Assembly (NCBI GenBank): GCA_030765055.1
Contig: CM060953.1
Coordinates: forward strand, 190,005,147-190,069,146
DNA: 64,000 nt
Origin: Mantis religiosa
Taxonomy: Eukaryota > Arthropoda > Insecta > Mantodea > Mantidae
Direction: 5' to 3'
Shown here: one piece after another, positions 21,234 to 32,973 of the stretch
Numbering within the stretch: the stretch's first letter is position 1
Layout: every line of letters begins with the position of its first letter
Notes under the pieces: model-generated
What the model was told of the DNA's origin: nothing
The model's input: the letters and a program-made list of their open reading frames with translations, nothing else
The model's database searches: none
Position numbers and translations under genes: made by a program

Positions 21234-22968
21234 TATAATACGAATGCTGATTCCATGTGAAGCAAAAATAAACGAGAATAGCGAAATGAGAATAAAAACA
21301 AGTGATAAGATATTCGTTGTTTCTAAAGGATACAAGAATGCGACGCATTTCAGGTTTTCCTTATCCACACTCTTCAAAACACTTACCTAAACTGGTGTAA
21401 AACAGATAAAAGGTATTATGTCGCCATAAAAACTGTACTCATTCTTTAGACAGGTAATACAATATACGTCATGTTACGTACGATGTTCTGATGTTTTGAT
21501 GGTCAGACTGTACTGTACTATATTCCCGTGTTCTCTGATCTCTCTAAACCGAGCAGCGACCTCCCATAACAACTGTACTCATTCGTCAGACAGGTAATAC
21601 AATATACGTCGTGTTACGTACGATGTTCTGATGTTTTGATGGTCAGACTGTACTGTACTATATCCCCGTCTTCTCTGATCTCTCTAAACCGAGTGTAGCG
21701 CACTCAATGACAACAATGTAGCTGCCTAGTTCCAAATTGAACTATTAAATTTACAATGTGACGGTTTATTGAAGGACAGATATACATCCAAGAAACATTT
21801 GGCTGATTTTTAAAACAATGTCCCCCAAACTAGATTTGAGGTTGTATTTACTTGCTGCACGGACATTGTGTATGTTTGGCTCGACAAATGTGTGCGACAT
21901 TTTGTTGTTGTTATGAAATTAGCTAAATCCAAACCCCGAAGTACTTTGTTGGATCACATTCTACCATGCAAACTTCGGTTACAAATTTCCTAGACGTTAC
22001 GTCCTGACATGATAAACAAGTTAAAGAAAAACGAAACACAAAGTGTCGGAAAATGTCCTCGTAATTTTTTTATGAATGGGCCTCATCTAATTTACACAGA
22101 ATATTACTTTGTTTCATTTTATTTACTTTATACCATGCCTGATCTTCAGACAAACTACGAGATCAAGTTTTATATATTTTCTCATAGCACAGAGCTAAAA
22201 TGTAATTGTTTATAAACTGTGACCAAATGTGTAATTAAAGCAGTCAGCAGTAATATTAAAACACCCAAGATGTAAGGTGTACATATTATTAATACCCGAT
22301 ACCTTTTCTGTCTTTCCTACGCTGTCCCAACACATCAAACTATTTCCTTCCTCTTGCGCAGCAGAAATCAGCACAGTGACGTCACACGCTAACCAGCCTT
22401 TCGTTCGGGGGTATATCTGTCCGTTAGAGCTGATAGAGGTTGACGTCACGTCGCCATTACCTATCTTCCCCTCTTCTAAAACTTCAGTTGTTCAAACACT
22501 ACTTCAATTGTTAACTTCCTCGTTTTATTTCAATTTTTGTGAGAATGCTGAACCACTGATAAAACATGCATTGTTAGAATAGAAAGCCAAACCGTTGTTT
22601 TCAATATAAGGATTTACTGAGCACAGACACAAATAAATGAGGAAGGAAGGACGCCGATAAGACAGGCCGTATTAATGATACATTCAGACGGGAGTGAAAG
22701 AGAAGCCGCCGGTTTGAACTAAAGAGGGAAAGCAGTAAATGAAATTCTAAATTAAAGGTCGAGGGTCCTGTTAGCGATTAAGACGGGAGGGCCTACCAAC
22801 TGAACAGAAATTTTAATTACAGCTCTATCCAAACTCAAAGGAACAGTGGAGAATCGAAAACAGACTGACCATTCCTTGACAGTGGCGGCTTATTCAGTGG
22901 CGAATGCAAGTATCACTTTATTTCCACTTCTCTACCATAAAAGTATGGCATAAATAAAAGTACAAATT
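21234..22968. other. Unassigned DNA with a 140-bp tandem duplication
   Basis: About 1.7 kb between two M2 mariners. A near-perfect duplication of 140 bp lies at 21432-21571 and 21572-21700 (CAGGTAATACAATATACGTC, CGATGTTCTGATGTTTTGAT in both). A 101-codon plus frame at 22277-22582 shows no domain I recognise and is not called. Confidence 0.6.
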
Positions 22969-24264
22969 GGAGGGCTGTTTAATAAAGAATGATCACAATT
23001 TTTTTTTTTTTTTGACAACGTACCTTTACTCATTCTCATAATTTTGATGATCATTCTCAACATAGTCTCCCCTGAATGTGATGCACTTGTCGCAGCGTTT
23101 CTGCCATGCTGGAAACCATTTTTGAGAGATCCTTCAAAATCGCCTCCTCAGCCTTCACCACTGCTTCTCATGATAGATAATGACTCCCACGAAGGCGTTT
23201 CTTCAAGTTATGGAATAGAAAAAGGTCACATGGGACTAAATCCGGACTATAGGGAGGGTAAGGGATGCAGTTCAAGTTGATTTTTAACAAGATACTCAGC
23301 AACAAAGTTGGCAATATGCGGCCGCGCATTGTCGTGATGCAGTTTCCAGCCTGCTTCACGGAAATGCGGTCTTTTGCGGCTGATATGTACTTGCAATATT
23401 TTCAGGATATCCCTATAGTATTGTCCAGGTACTGATGTGTGTGCAGGTACAACATGCTGATAAACCATTCCATGAATATCAAAGAATGAGATGAACATAA
23501 CTTTCCGAGCAGAAGCAACCACATTTGCTTTTTTGGGGGTTGGTAATGAATGAGATTTCCACATTGAGCTTTGCTGTTTGCTCTCAGGACCAAAATGATG
23601 TAGCCAAGTTTCATCAGCAGTGATTACGTTTGAAAGAAACTCCGGATCTTCCTCTAACATCAACTTTAACTGCACGCAGACCTGCATGCGAATGTCCTTT
23701 TGTTCGGGAGTCAACAGTCCTGTAACCTATCGCGCACAAACACGTCTCATGTGTAATGTTTCTGTCACCAACGTGTGGGTGGCATACAATGAAATGTTCA
23801 GTATTTCAGAAAGTGATCTTAAGGTAATTCGTCGATCCTCTCTCACAATGGCAGCAGCAGTGTTGATGTTTCGTTCCGTAAGAGCAGTAACTGGAGCATC
23901 GCGTCCACCGTCCTTTAAAAATGCTTGTCTCCACTCTTTAAACATTATAAACCACCTTAGAGCTGTGCTGTAGGGAAGAATAGACTCTCCATAGGCCTCC
24001 TGTAACATTGTATAGGCCTCAACTGAAGATTTGTTGAGACGAAAGCAGAATTTCAAAGTCGCATATTGTTCCTCGCGTGTTACCTCCATTGCAGCGGTAG
24101 GCGATACTGAACCTGTCTGAACTTGCCTGTTTCTCACAGGCGGAAGCAAGGATTACCAACAATGAAACTACTACGGCGTGTTTGTTATATAATAAGAATG
24201 AATTTTAGTGCGAAAGATTATAACCGTAAAGCAATTATGATCATTCTTTATTGAACAGCCCTGG
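22969..24264 (-). mobile_element. Mariner M2, copy b (near full length)
   Basis: Most complete M2 copy, 1.3 kb, TIRs GGAGGGCTGTTTAATAAAGA and CCAGGGCTGTTCAATAAAGA. Minus strand. Frame 23727-24149 holds the N-terminal DNA-binding half starting MEVTREEQYATLKFCFRLNK, then LPYSTALRWFIMFKEW, REDRRITLRSLSEILNIS and LHMRRVCAR. Frame 23247-23714 holds TPEQKDIRMQVC, ADETWLHHFGPES (first Asp) and LHHDNARPHIANF (second Asp). After a frameshift, frame 23168-23359 gives YSPDLVPCDLFLF (third Asp). All catalytic residues are present, but at least two frame breaks separate them, so it is a pseudogene. Typical intact mariners are about 1.3 kb and 340-350 codons. Confidence 0.9.
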
Positions 24265-24554
24265 CAGGATTTTATATGGCACATGCGCAACTATTCCCTG
24301 TTCTGATTACGCCTGATGTGCAGTAACAGGATTTCAGTGTGGGAGGCGCTTTGTTGCGTGTTGTAGGGAACAGGATTAGGAGTACATTACAGAGGATATT
24401 CGGTACGTAGGCCAACATGTTCGGCCCATTGTTCCTATGTCCCGAAGTGGGGCACCCCGGGAGGAAGGATGAGGCTAATGGATGCCGACCGAAGGAGCCA
24501 TGACCGTGCAGAGGGCAGGGTCCATAAAGTTTTCTTGGATAGAGACTTCCCCTG
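24265..24554. other. Unassigned DNA left of solo LTR
   Basis: No gene recognised; moderate GC. It is continuous with 25.51 kb onward once the LTR is removed. Confidence 0.4.
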
Positions 24555-25508
24555 TGAAGCAGAAACCTCAGGTTCCAAGAGGGAAAAGATCACTAGAAAC
24601 TAATACAACAGTAGAGATCATAATTAAGCATAATGGGAATAAAAAGGGAATAAATGATATAAGAAACAAAGTTAAAAAGAATATTCGAAATAGCAATATA
24701 GTATAAATGAAGGAAAAATTGGACAGGAGTTGCTTCTGGGCACATAGACAAGGCAGGAAGCAGAACAATAGAACCGACATCAAGACGCCAGTAAGGTATG
24801 CGAAGTATAAGGAAAACTCAGCCAAGCATGAAAGAATACCTTCATGACGCTGAGAGGTCATACAACCCAGAGGGGCGGAGATTATTACTGCTGCATAGGA
24901 AAGACATACGGAGGTGACCAATAAGAGAAAATTAAAGAAATAAACCCTGCCAATAAAATGTAGAGTAAACCACGTGATAGGCGTAAAATAGGAAAGGAAT
25001 AGAAAATGGGCGGTGATAGGAAAGAAAAGCTAGGATAGAAGCTGAAAATACGAGAGGCAAAAGAGCGTCACTCTGCTAGTGAGGACGACGGGGAGAAGAC
25101 GTGTTATTGGAAGGTTACTCCGGTACTGAGTACGACGGGGACAAGACGCGTTATTGTGATAAAAGTAGGATCAGATGTCGCAGTCCGACTTAGAGTTATG
25201 GTCTTGAAGATAGTGCAAATATAGGGAATAGCGAAGCAACGTAAAAAAAAACATCGTAAAGGGGAAAGGAAAATTAGGAAGACAACGCGAGTGTTAGCAA
25301 GAGAGCTACGAGAGCCAGGCTAAAGAAAAATAAAGGAATTGAGAGACGGTCAACACGACTTTTCATAACCGAACCCTGAGAAAGAGATCCCAGCTCACCG
25401 ACGATTAGACAAAACACCCACCTTTCCACCTCACCGTCAAACCTTTCACACTCCATCCCTAACCAAGCACACAAAAGGACCACAAACCGAAAAAAAGAAC
25501 CCACACCA
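24555..25508 (-). mobile_element. Solo LTR, family S (copy 1)
   Basis: A 954-bp element which on the minus strand starts TGGTGTGGGTTC and ends AGGTTTCTGCTTCA, that is TG...CA. It is flanked by the 4-bp direct repeat CCTG (24551-24554 and 25509-25512), as expected for an LTR-retrotransposon insertion. An inverted homologue of the same extent lies at 50.2-51.1 kb with its own 4-bp duplication. No internal region, PBS or polypurine tract is present, so each is a solo LTR left by recombination. Short frames inside are shared by both copies but resemble no protein. Confidence 0.85.
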
Positions 25509-25639
25509 CCTGACAGGTCAGGACAACGGATACGCTGCCCTTCTGCGGGACGTCAACGAGCCCAGCAGCCAAGCCCCCAAGGTCCCGGCTGGCGGTCCCG
25601 ACATGGTCCCAGCAGAGGAGCTGAGACCGGCAACCAACC

Positions 25640-25940
25640 TACCGGAGGAGGAAGTAGTTTTCCTCAGAGCATATCATCCTGCCATGCACCGTCGACACGT
25701 CTACCCTGAAAGAGACTACCAGATGAGAGATGGTAGGTATTAAATGATAATGGAGATGAAATGGAGTGACAGGAAATTCGGGGAATGTAGTTAACCTACA
25801 CAGCATTGGCCTAGCGACCCGGGAAAACCGCCCAAAATACCCATGGGCCAGGTAGGTCAGCCACGGGAATCGAACCCGAGCCTGCCGAAAGTAATTATAC
25901 GGCGAGGGGACACTGTGCTAGGAAACCACTTAGGTATATT
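25640..25940 (-). repeat. SINE C copy (tRNA-derived)
   Basis: Homologue of 53.3-53.6 kb: GAGGAAGTAGTTTTCC, CCTGCCATGCACCG, TTAACCTACACAGCATTGGC, CTAGCGACCCGGG. Read on the minus strand it contains the B box GGGTTCGATTCCCGTGG, indicating a tRNA-derived head at the right end. Confidence 0.7.
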
Positions 25941-26739
25941 TCTAAAGGAGCAGGGATGGACCTATATACGGAAGAAAATCTTGCTTTCTCTGGGGCCATA
26001 CATTTATCATGTGGAACAAATGCAGATCCAATAACCATTTAAGCAAATAGAACCCTTCATATTGTCTCACAGTACAAGCCAATTAAAACAAGAAACTCTC
26101 GAAACGCCTTATCGTGTATCCGCTCCCGTCATTTAAAAATTAATTAATAAAAAAATAAAAAAGTATAAGCAACAAAATAGAAGAAGCAGCTTAGGGAGGT
26201 CATCTTAAAAATGTATAGATTATTATGTAAAAATTATCATAAGCTTCTGGTGGTAAAATTGCAATTACTTCCAATTAAGTAAATATGAGTTATATCGAAA
26301 TTTGTAAGTTTTCATAAAAAATAAGAATATATAACGTTAAGTGATGTAGCCGTTTAAGGGACATTTTGGAATCAGCAAATCACTTTATATAAGAATCTTT
26401 TTTTCGGGTACCTATATGACAAAAGTGTTGTTCCCTAGTATTATTATTGTCTCTAACCACTTTGGCGACCTACTGACTTACCCTCGTGTTATGTTTTTTG
26501 ATGTACTTTGTATCAAAAAAGTAAACGTTTGCGCTGCACTTATTGGGTTACTCAGACAAGCATGAAGTTTACGAAAGACACAACTATATTTGACAAAAAC
26601 TAGTTATTTTAGCGCTGGAGGACCAGCATTGAACGTTGGGTAGATTATGTTGAAAAGTGATACAGCTTTGTACCATTTATGCATAATAAATAACATTTAA
26701 AGGTATTTAAAATTTTCGTTTGACTCGCTCTCAAAATAA
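25941..26739. other. Unassigned AT-rich DNA (25.9-26.7 kb)
   Basis: No gene or repeat recognised before the polypurine tract. Confidence 0.5.
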
Positions 26740-28180
26740 TAATGAGGATGAGGATGAGGAGGATGAGGATGAGGAGGATGACGAGGATGAGGATGAGGAG
26801 GATGAGGAGAATGAGGAGGAAGAGGAGGAAGAGGAGGAAGAGGAGGAAGAGGATGAGGAGGATGAGGAGGATGAGGATGAGGATGAGGAGGATGAGGATG
26901 AGGATGAGGAGGAAGAGGATGAGGAGGATGAGGAGAATGAGGAGGAAGAGGATGAGCATGAGAAGGAAGAGGATGAGGAGGAAGAGGTGGAACAGGATGA
27001 GGAGGATGAGGATGAGGAGGATGAGGAGGAAGAGGATGAGGAGGAAGAGGAGGAAGAGGAAGAGGAGGATGAGGATGAGGAGGAAGAGGATGAGGAGGAA
27101 GAGGAGGAAGAGGATGAGGAGGATGAGGAGGAAGAGGAGGAAGAGGATGAGGAGGATGAGGAGGATGAGGATGAGGATGAGGAGGAAGAGGATGAGGATG
27201 AGGAGGAAGAGGAGGATGAGGAGGATGAGGATGAGGAGGAAGAGAATGAGGAGGAAGAGGAGGAAGAGGATGAGGATGAGGAGGATGAGGATGAGGAGGA
27301 AGAGGATGAGGAGGAAGAGGAGGAAGAGGATGAGGAGGATGACGATGAGCAGGAAGAGGATGAGGATGAGGAGGAAGAGGAGGAAGAGGAGGATGAGGAG
27401 GATGAGGAGGATGAGGATGAGGAGGAAGCGAATGAGGAGGAAGAGGAGGAAGAGGATGAGGAGGATGAGGAGGATGAGGAGGAAGAGGATGAGGAGGATG
27501 AGGAGGATGAGGAGGAAGAGGACGAAGAGGATGAGGAGGATGAGGAGGATGAGGATGAGGAGGAAGAGGAGGAAGAGGATGAGGAGGATGAGGAGGATGA
27601 GGATGAGGAGGAAGAGGATGAGGAGGATGAGGAGCGGGATGAGGAGGAGGATGTGGAGGATGATGAGGAGGATGAGGAGGATGATGATGAGGATGAGGAG
27701 GAAGAGAATGAGGAGCAAGAGGAGGAAGAGGATGAGGAGGATGAGGAGGAAGAGGAGGAAGAGGATGAGGAGGATGAGGAGGATGAGGAGGAAGAGGATG
27801 AGGAGGATGAGGAGGATGAGGATGAGGAGGAAGAGGAGGAAGAGGATGAGGAGGATGAGGAGGATGAGGATGAGGAGGAAGAGGATGAGGAGGATGAGGA
27901 GCGGGATGAGGAGGAGGATGTGGAGGATGATGAGGAGGATGATGATGAGGATGAGGAGGAGGAGGATGAGGATGAGGATGAGGAGGAGGAGGATGAGGAG
28001 GAGGAGGATGAGGAGGAGGATGAGGAGGATGATGAGTAGGAGGATGATGAGGAGGAGGATGAGGAGGATGAGGATGAGGATTAGGAGGAGGAGGAGGAGG
28101 AGGAGGAGGAGGAGGAGGAGGAGGAGGAGGAGGATGAGGAGGAGGAGGGGGATGGTGGATGAGGAGGATGAGGAGGACGG
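26740..28180 (+). repeat. Polypurine tract (GAGGAT/GAGGAA)n, 1.4 kb
   Basis: Nearly uninterrupted purines on the plus strand built from GAGGAT, GAGGAA and GGA steps; almost all pyrimidines are T in GAT. It opens in five of the six frames: Asp/Glu-rich and Met/Arg-rich frames of 439 and 544 codons (plus) and Leu/Ile- and Pro/His-rich frames of 601 and 537 codons (minus). These are translations of the simple repeat, not genes. A longer motif recurs (GCGGGATGAGGAGGAGGATG near 27634 and 27901), showing duplication of blocks of about 270 bp within the tract. Confidence 0.95.
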
Positions 28181-28288
28181 GGATGGAGGATGGAGGATGG
28201 AGGATGGAGGATGGAGGATGGAGGACGGAGGACGGAGGACGGAGGACGGAGGACGGAGGACGGAGGACGGAGGATGGAGGATGGAGGA
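28181..28288 (+). repeat. Heptamer minisatellite GGATGGA/GGACGGA
   Basis: About 15 units of a 7-bp repeat directly after the polypurine tract, with a block of GGACGGA variants in the middle flanked by GGATGGA units. Confidence 0.9.
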
Positions 28289-29565
28289 ATTTTTGAAGTT
28301 TGCTACGCACAAAACAAAAATAATTCCAAGAAATTTCAACTTATTAGATAAAGTTATTTTCCTTATCTCAAAATAAAATAAGTGACGTCTGAAACGAACT
28401 ATCGACAGCATGACAATGTGGAAACAACATATGGAAAATATAACTCTCAAATATAAACCTTAAACATGTAATAATGTTTCGAATCTTTGCCCGGTTGCCT
28501 TGTAAGTTGGCTCGACTATGTATAAACATTGCTTTGAAAAATGCCCAATAGGTGGAGCATACCGCATACAAGCAAACCCCTGCCACAATACCAGGTTAAT
28601 GTGTCTACCCCGCTTGCAAAATGCACTGCAAACAGCAAAATACTGTCTTGCGTTTTCTGAGGAGCAAAGTTACCACACCTACAAAAATCTGTCGATGAAC
28701 GGAGGTTCAATATGGTGATGCGTGTTTATCACTGCAGCAAGTGTAAGAGTGCAGTAAAAAATTGAGACACTGCAACAGTTGAAGCCATTGTGATGTGAAA
28801 TCATCGTCTGACGGCGAATAAAATAGACGCAGATCTAAATTCATGACTTGCTTAGATTCGCGAAGAGTCTGCAAGCTCGTGTGCTACGGTAGCTCACCCC
28901 AGAACTTACAAATACACCAAATCTCATCCGGAGTGATTACCATATCTTTGAGCCAGTCAAAGACGCGATGGGAAGAAAGAAACTTCGTTCTGTTGCACCA
29001 GGTGTTGCACGAGTTACTCCACACACAATCTCAAATTTCTTTTTGTCCAGAGGAATCCTTACACTTCCTAATCGCTGTAAGAACACCATGAACATTAAGT
29101 CAAAATTAGTTAAATAAATTAACTCCTTTAACAACTTATGGTTTTCTTTTATCTCACTTCAACGCTGTCCACTTAATAGTTGTAAAGGTTGTATGACTTT
29201 GCCAGTAGTAAAGCGTGGGATTATAGGAGAATGTTATTTCCCACTCAATAACTGGGACTAAACTTTTACAATCGTGTTTCAAACTCTGTGGTGAAGCACA
29301 CTGCAGAAGTTCAGACAAACAGGAGCTTTGCCGTAGCTTATCTGAGTATTTCCGCTAAAGCCTGCTTGAAACAAAAGACTGACGTATGCCACCGGTACAC
29401 TCCAAACTCAATTGTAATTTTAGAAAACTTACCTGATGATGTCTGCGTACTTCTGAAATGAAAATTCAGTGCCTAAGCATTTAATTTCAAACATACAGCA
29501 AGAAGGTTTCGAGGAGAATCCCCTCAAGCTAAATCATTGTTTAAATATATTTGTATTTTACCTCC
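28289..29565. other. Unassigned DNA (28.3-29.6 kb)
   Basis: No recognisable gene, TE or repeat. The short frames here have no motif I can name. Confidence 0.5.
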
Positions 29566-29765
29566 TCCAGTAGGACAATGATTGGAATGGGTGAAATAAT
29601 GCTTAAATGAGCCCAGGGTACATACAGCTTAGAGTTACCCGATATTCGTGTTTCAGGATAAGGAGATAACCCGGAAAAACCTTATCCAGGTAACTCACCC
29701 TGACCGAGAATCGAACTCGGGACATCTTCAACGTGAGGCAGGCAGTTACTGAAGAGGGCTAAACG
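29566..29765 (-). repeat. SINE A copy
   Basis: Body in plus reading: GGGTGAAATAATGC, GAGCTTAGAGTTACCCGATA, TTCAGGATAAGGAGATAACC, CCTTATCCAGGTAACTCACC. The minus-strand B-box region GAGTTCGATTCTCGGTCAGG is well preserved. It ends against a (TG)n(TCTG)n run. Confidence 0.85.
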
Positions 29766-29774
29766 TTCCACAGA

Positions 29775-29795
29775 TTGTGTGTGTGTGTGTGTGTG

Positions 29796-29854
<59 letters not shown>

Positions 29855-29868
29855 GTCTGTGTCTGTCT
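29775..29868 (+). repeat. (TG)n(TCTG)n microsatellite
   Basis: Pure TG repeats followed by about 15 TCTG repeats. Overlapping Cys/Val/Ser frames are artefacts. Confidence 0.95.
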
Positions 29869-30219
29869 TTTTTATATCTGGCATGCCCCATTCCTTAGGA
29901 ATACTGCATGCCCTATTATTATTTACATTATATATAACTTTTACAATAATATTACATTAATTTTACATATCTTGTATTTGTATTAAAATGTTTCCTACAA
30001 TATTTTGCAATATTATTATTAAAATAGTTGCAATTAATTAGCAGTTTTTATTGAATTTTTATGCTTCACTAGCCTACTCTATGTCAGTGAAGTTTATTGA
30101 TTTAATAAATTTGACGAAACATTTTAGATGTGTGTTAGTAAGTTCCTCTTTGGAAATGGGCCACGTGCATTTTCTGATTTTTATTTTCCTGATCATATCG
30201 GTCAGGAAAAGAAAAAGCA
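29869..30219. other. Unassigned AT-rich DNA
   Basis: No feature seen between the two microsatellites. Confidence 0.5.
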
Positions 30220-30220
30220 T

Positions 30221-30303
<83 letters not shown>
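30220..30303 (+). repeat. (GT)n microsatellite
   Basis: About 40 GT dinucleotides, ending directly at the left TIR of mariner M2 copy c. Confidence 0.95.
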
Positions 30304-30306
<3 letters not shown>

Positions 30307-31245
30307 GCTGTTAAATAAAGAATGATCATATTTTTTTACGGTAATAATTTTCCGCAGTAAATTCAATCTTATTATATTCTGTTAGCTTAATGTGAAACAA
30401 ACACGCCGTAGTATATCGAGATTTAACTGTAGTAGTAGTAGTAGTTTCATTGTTGGTACTCCTGGTTCCCGCCTGTGAGAACCAGGCAAGCTCAGACCCG
30501 TTCAGCATCGCCTATCGCTGCAGTGGAGGTAACATGCAGTTAAAGTTGATGTTAGAGGAAGATCCGGATCTTATTTCAAACGTAATCACTGCTGATGAAA
30601 CTTGGCTACATCATTTTGATCCTGATAGCAATCTGCAAACCTCAGTGTGGAAATCTCCTTCATTAAAAACCCCCCAAAACAGCAAAAGTGGTTGCTTCTG
30701 CTGGGAAAGTTACGGTCATCTCATTCTTTGATATTCATGGAGTGGTTTATCAGTATGTTGTGCCTGCACACACATCAGTAACTGGACAATACTACAGGGA
30801 TGTCCTGAAAACATTGCAAGGCCATATGAGGCACAAAAGACCACATTTCCGTGAAGCAGGCTGGATACTGCACCATGAGAATGCGCGGCCGCATATTGCC
30901 AATGTTGTTGCTGAATTTCTTGCAAAAATCAACGTAAAGTACATCCCTCACCATTCCTATAGTCCATATTTAGCAACATGTGACTCTTCTATTCCCTAAC
31001 TTGAAGAAACGTGTTCGTGGGAGGCAATACCCATCATCAGAAGCAGTGGTGAAGGCTGCACAGGTGATTTTAAGGGATCTCTCAAAGGATTGTTTCTAGC
31101 ATGTCTTTGAAGACTGGCAGAAACGCTGGGACAAGTGCATAGCATTCAGGGGAGACTATTTTGAGAAGGACCATCAAAATTAGGAGGATGAGTAAAGGTA
31201 CGTTGTCATAAAAAATTGTGATCTTTCTTTATTGAACAGCCCTCG
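30302..31245 (+). mobile_element. Mariner M2, copy c (same deletion as copy a)
   Basis: Plus-strand M2 with right TIR TCTTTATTGAACAGCCCTCG followed by TA, and a damaged left TIR (TTTGCGCTGTTAAATAAAG). Frames 30450-30731 and 30688-30999 carry RCSGGNMQLKLMLEEDPDL, then ADETWLHHFDPDS (first Asp) and, after a frameshift, GKVTVISFFDIHGVVYQYVV and LHHENARPHIANV, where the second catalytic Asp is Glu. The third block reads YSPYLATCDSSIP and is frame-shifted. The GGTAAC / ATGCAGTTAAAG junction replaces the HTH-coding part exactly as in copy a. Confidence 0.9.
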
Positions 31246-31261
31246 TAATTTTTTTTAATTT

Positions 31262-31475
31262 ACGTCATATCGGACGATGAATGGAATGGGTGAAATGATG
31301 CTCAAATTAGCCTAGGGTCCATAGAGCTTAGAGTTACCCGACATTCGTCCTTCAAGATAAGGAAAACCCCCAGAAAAAGCCTTATCCAGGTAACTCACCC
31401 TGACCGAGATTCGAACTCGTGACCTCTTGAACGTGAGGCAGACACGCTACCCCCACGCTATCGAGGTGGGCTACA
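31262..31475 (-). repeat. SINE A copy (best preserved head)
   Basis: On the minus strand: GATAGCGTGGGGGTAGCGTG (A-box region), CTGCCTCACGTTCAAGAGGT, CGAGTTCGAATCTCGG (B box), GAGTTACCTGGATAAGG, then the body homologous to satellite A and the tail TGACGTAAATTAAAAAAAAT. This copy defines the order head, body, tail. Confidence 0.9.
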
Positions 31476-31700
31476 CAGCCCTCGTATATATATTCTGTAT
31501 ACATACAGAATGTTTAGGAAATACTTTTACAAACTTCAGGTATGGGTTCCTCACGGCAAAAGAGGGGAAAAAAGTTCATATGAACATATCACCCATAATG
31601 CTTAGTTTTTTCGTTATTCCTGTCACAATGAAGTTGTGAGTTCAACGGCCTTTGGGGTCCAACCTCAAAACTTAATTTCTCTATACATTCATAGAAGGCT
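31476..31700. other. Unassigned DNA
   Basis: Nothing recognised between SINE A and the Tc1-like fragment. Confidence 0.4.
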
Positions 31701-32126
31701 TTGACCTACTACACTACATACGGGAGAAGACTATCCAAGTATCAGTACAAAACAATTGGCTGTCACATTTGGTACATCACGTGTGACAGCATGTAGGGTA
31801 CGCAAAGAGCAGCTCCTGTACCCATATCACATTTAACGTGTGCAGGGCCTTTCGCCTGCCAATTATTACACCACAGGATAACTTTTGCCGACTGTTTTTA
31901 GCACAGACAGCCAATCCATTGTTTGTCTCGTCTGTTTTGTTTACAGACGAGGCAACGTTTGGGACAGATGGTATTATTAATTTTTTTCACAACGTACACG
32001 TATGAGCAGGTCGTAATCCTAGTGCTGTACTTCAGGCGTAACAGTTTAGTCTGAACGAGTGGGCTGGCATTGTCGGTGGCTGTCTGGTAGTTCCATACGT
32101 TTTACCAGCACGTCTTACTGGTGCTG
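31701..32126 (+). pseudogene. Tc1/mariner-type transposase fragment
   Basis: Plus-strand decayed codons of a DDE transposase common in insect genomes. Pieces in order across several frames: TSRVTACRVRKEQLLYPYHI, SPANYYT, LFVSSVLFTDEATFG-like (about 31920-31965, containing the DE of the catalytic core), and near 32050-32120 SLNEWAGIVGGCLV and PYVLPARLTGAVYRD. It is cut at 32127 by the GC-rich repeat. Many stops and frameshifts. The C-terminal third is absent here. Confidence 0.6.
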
Positions 32127-32400
32127 TCTACAGGGACTCCCTGTAGGGGAGGCGATTCGTCCCTTTCAGCTGTTGTGGTGCGAGCGCTGCGGATCCCTAG
32201 CACTCATGGTACCTCTTACGTTATTAGAGGAACCTTGGGCCAAACATTCGAGCCCCTCCCTGAATGGGAGTTCTTCAGATTGGGTTGAACTCGACGGTGC
32301 AGTGGTTCCCGATACCCGCGGGAGTTCGGGTACGTCTCCGGACGGGGTTGAGGGAAGCCATATATGCCCACGTACTAGCCAGCATAGCTACAGGTAGACC
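32127..32400 (+). repeat. GC-rich repeat G, copy 1 (plus)
   Basis: GC-rich segment inserted in the transposase fragment: TAGGGGAGGCGATTCG, GAGCGCTGCGGATCCCTAGC, GGTACCTCTTACGTTATTAG, GAACCTTGGGCC. An inverted homologue lies at 32.97-33.34 kb. One reading frame is kept between copies: CERCGSLALMVPLTLLEEP here and CGRCGPLAFVVPLTLLEEP there. I do not recognise a protein family. Confidence 0.6.
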
Positions 32401-32973
32401 GCAAACAAAGTGCTGTCGGTGTGCGCATCACGTGACTCCAACCTCCCCCTTCCTGCATGACACAGAGCGCAAACCACACGAAACGAGTGTATTTAAACAT
32501 TCTTTTGATTTCAAAAGTTAACAGAAAATAATTACCTCAGACGTGACCTCAGAATCGATCAGCAAATAAAATCATAGTTTCTTTAAATCCTAACGAACAA
32601 CGCAGTAATTGGAACAGTGAATGGAACATGACCAGTGCAGCCCGCGCGATGGAGGAGAGGCAATTTAAGAATGACGGTAGAGAGGGGAGCTCTAGAGGAC
32701 TCCAGTGTTGGTAAGCCACGCCTCCGACAGCATTTTGTTGGCGGGCTAGTTAGAGTAGAAGGTTAATGTGAGGATCTACCCCCATTAGTCCAGGCCCCAT
32801 AGGACCTGAACCCGGGCCTCTCGGCTCTATTTACCATAGGACAGTACCTATTTTATAAACTGCCGCCCCCCCGCCTGCACATGGCAGACAGGACGGAAGT
32901 GGATACGCCACTTACGCGCCTGTCCTTAATGACCAGCTACCAATAAACCTTGGTAGGGCCGCCAGTGTCTAGC

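Noticed and set aside
22277..22582. 101-codon plus frame as a host exon
   Set aside because: No domain recognised and no flanking coding sequence.
25274..25504. 76-codon frame shared with 50189-50422
   Set aside because: The similarity reflects two copies of one LTR, and the predicted peptide resembles no family.
26645..28450. Very long open frames (up to 601 codons) in the 26.7-28.3 kb tract
   Set aside because: They are translations of a GAGGAT/GAGGAA simple repeat, open in five of six frames; composition is Asp/Glu, Arg/Met, Leu/Ile or Pro/His only.
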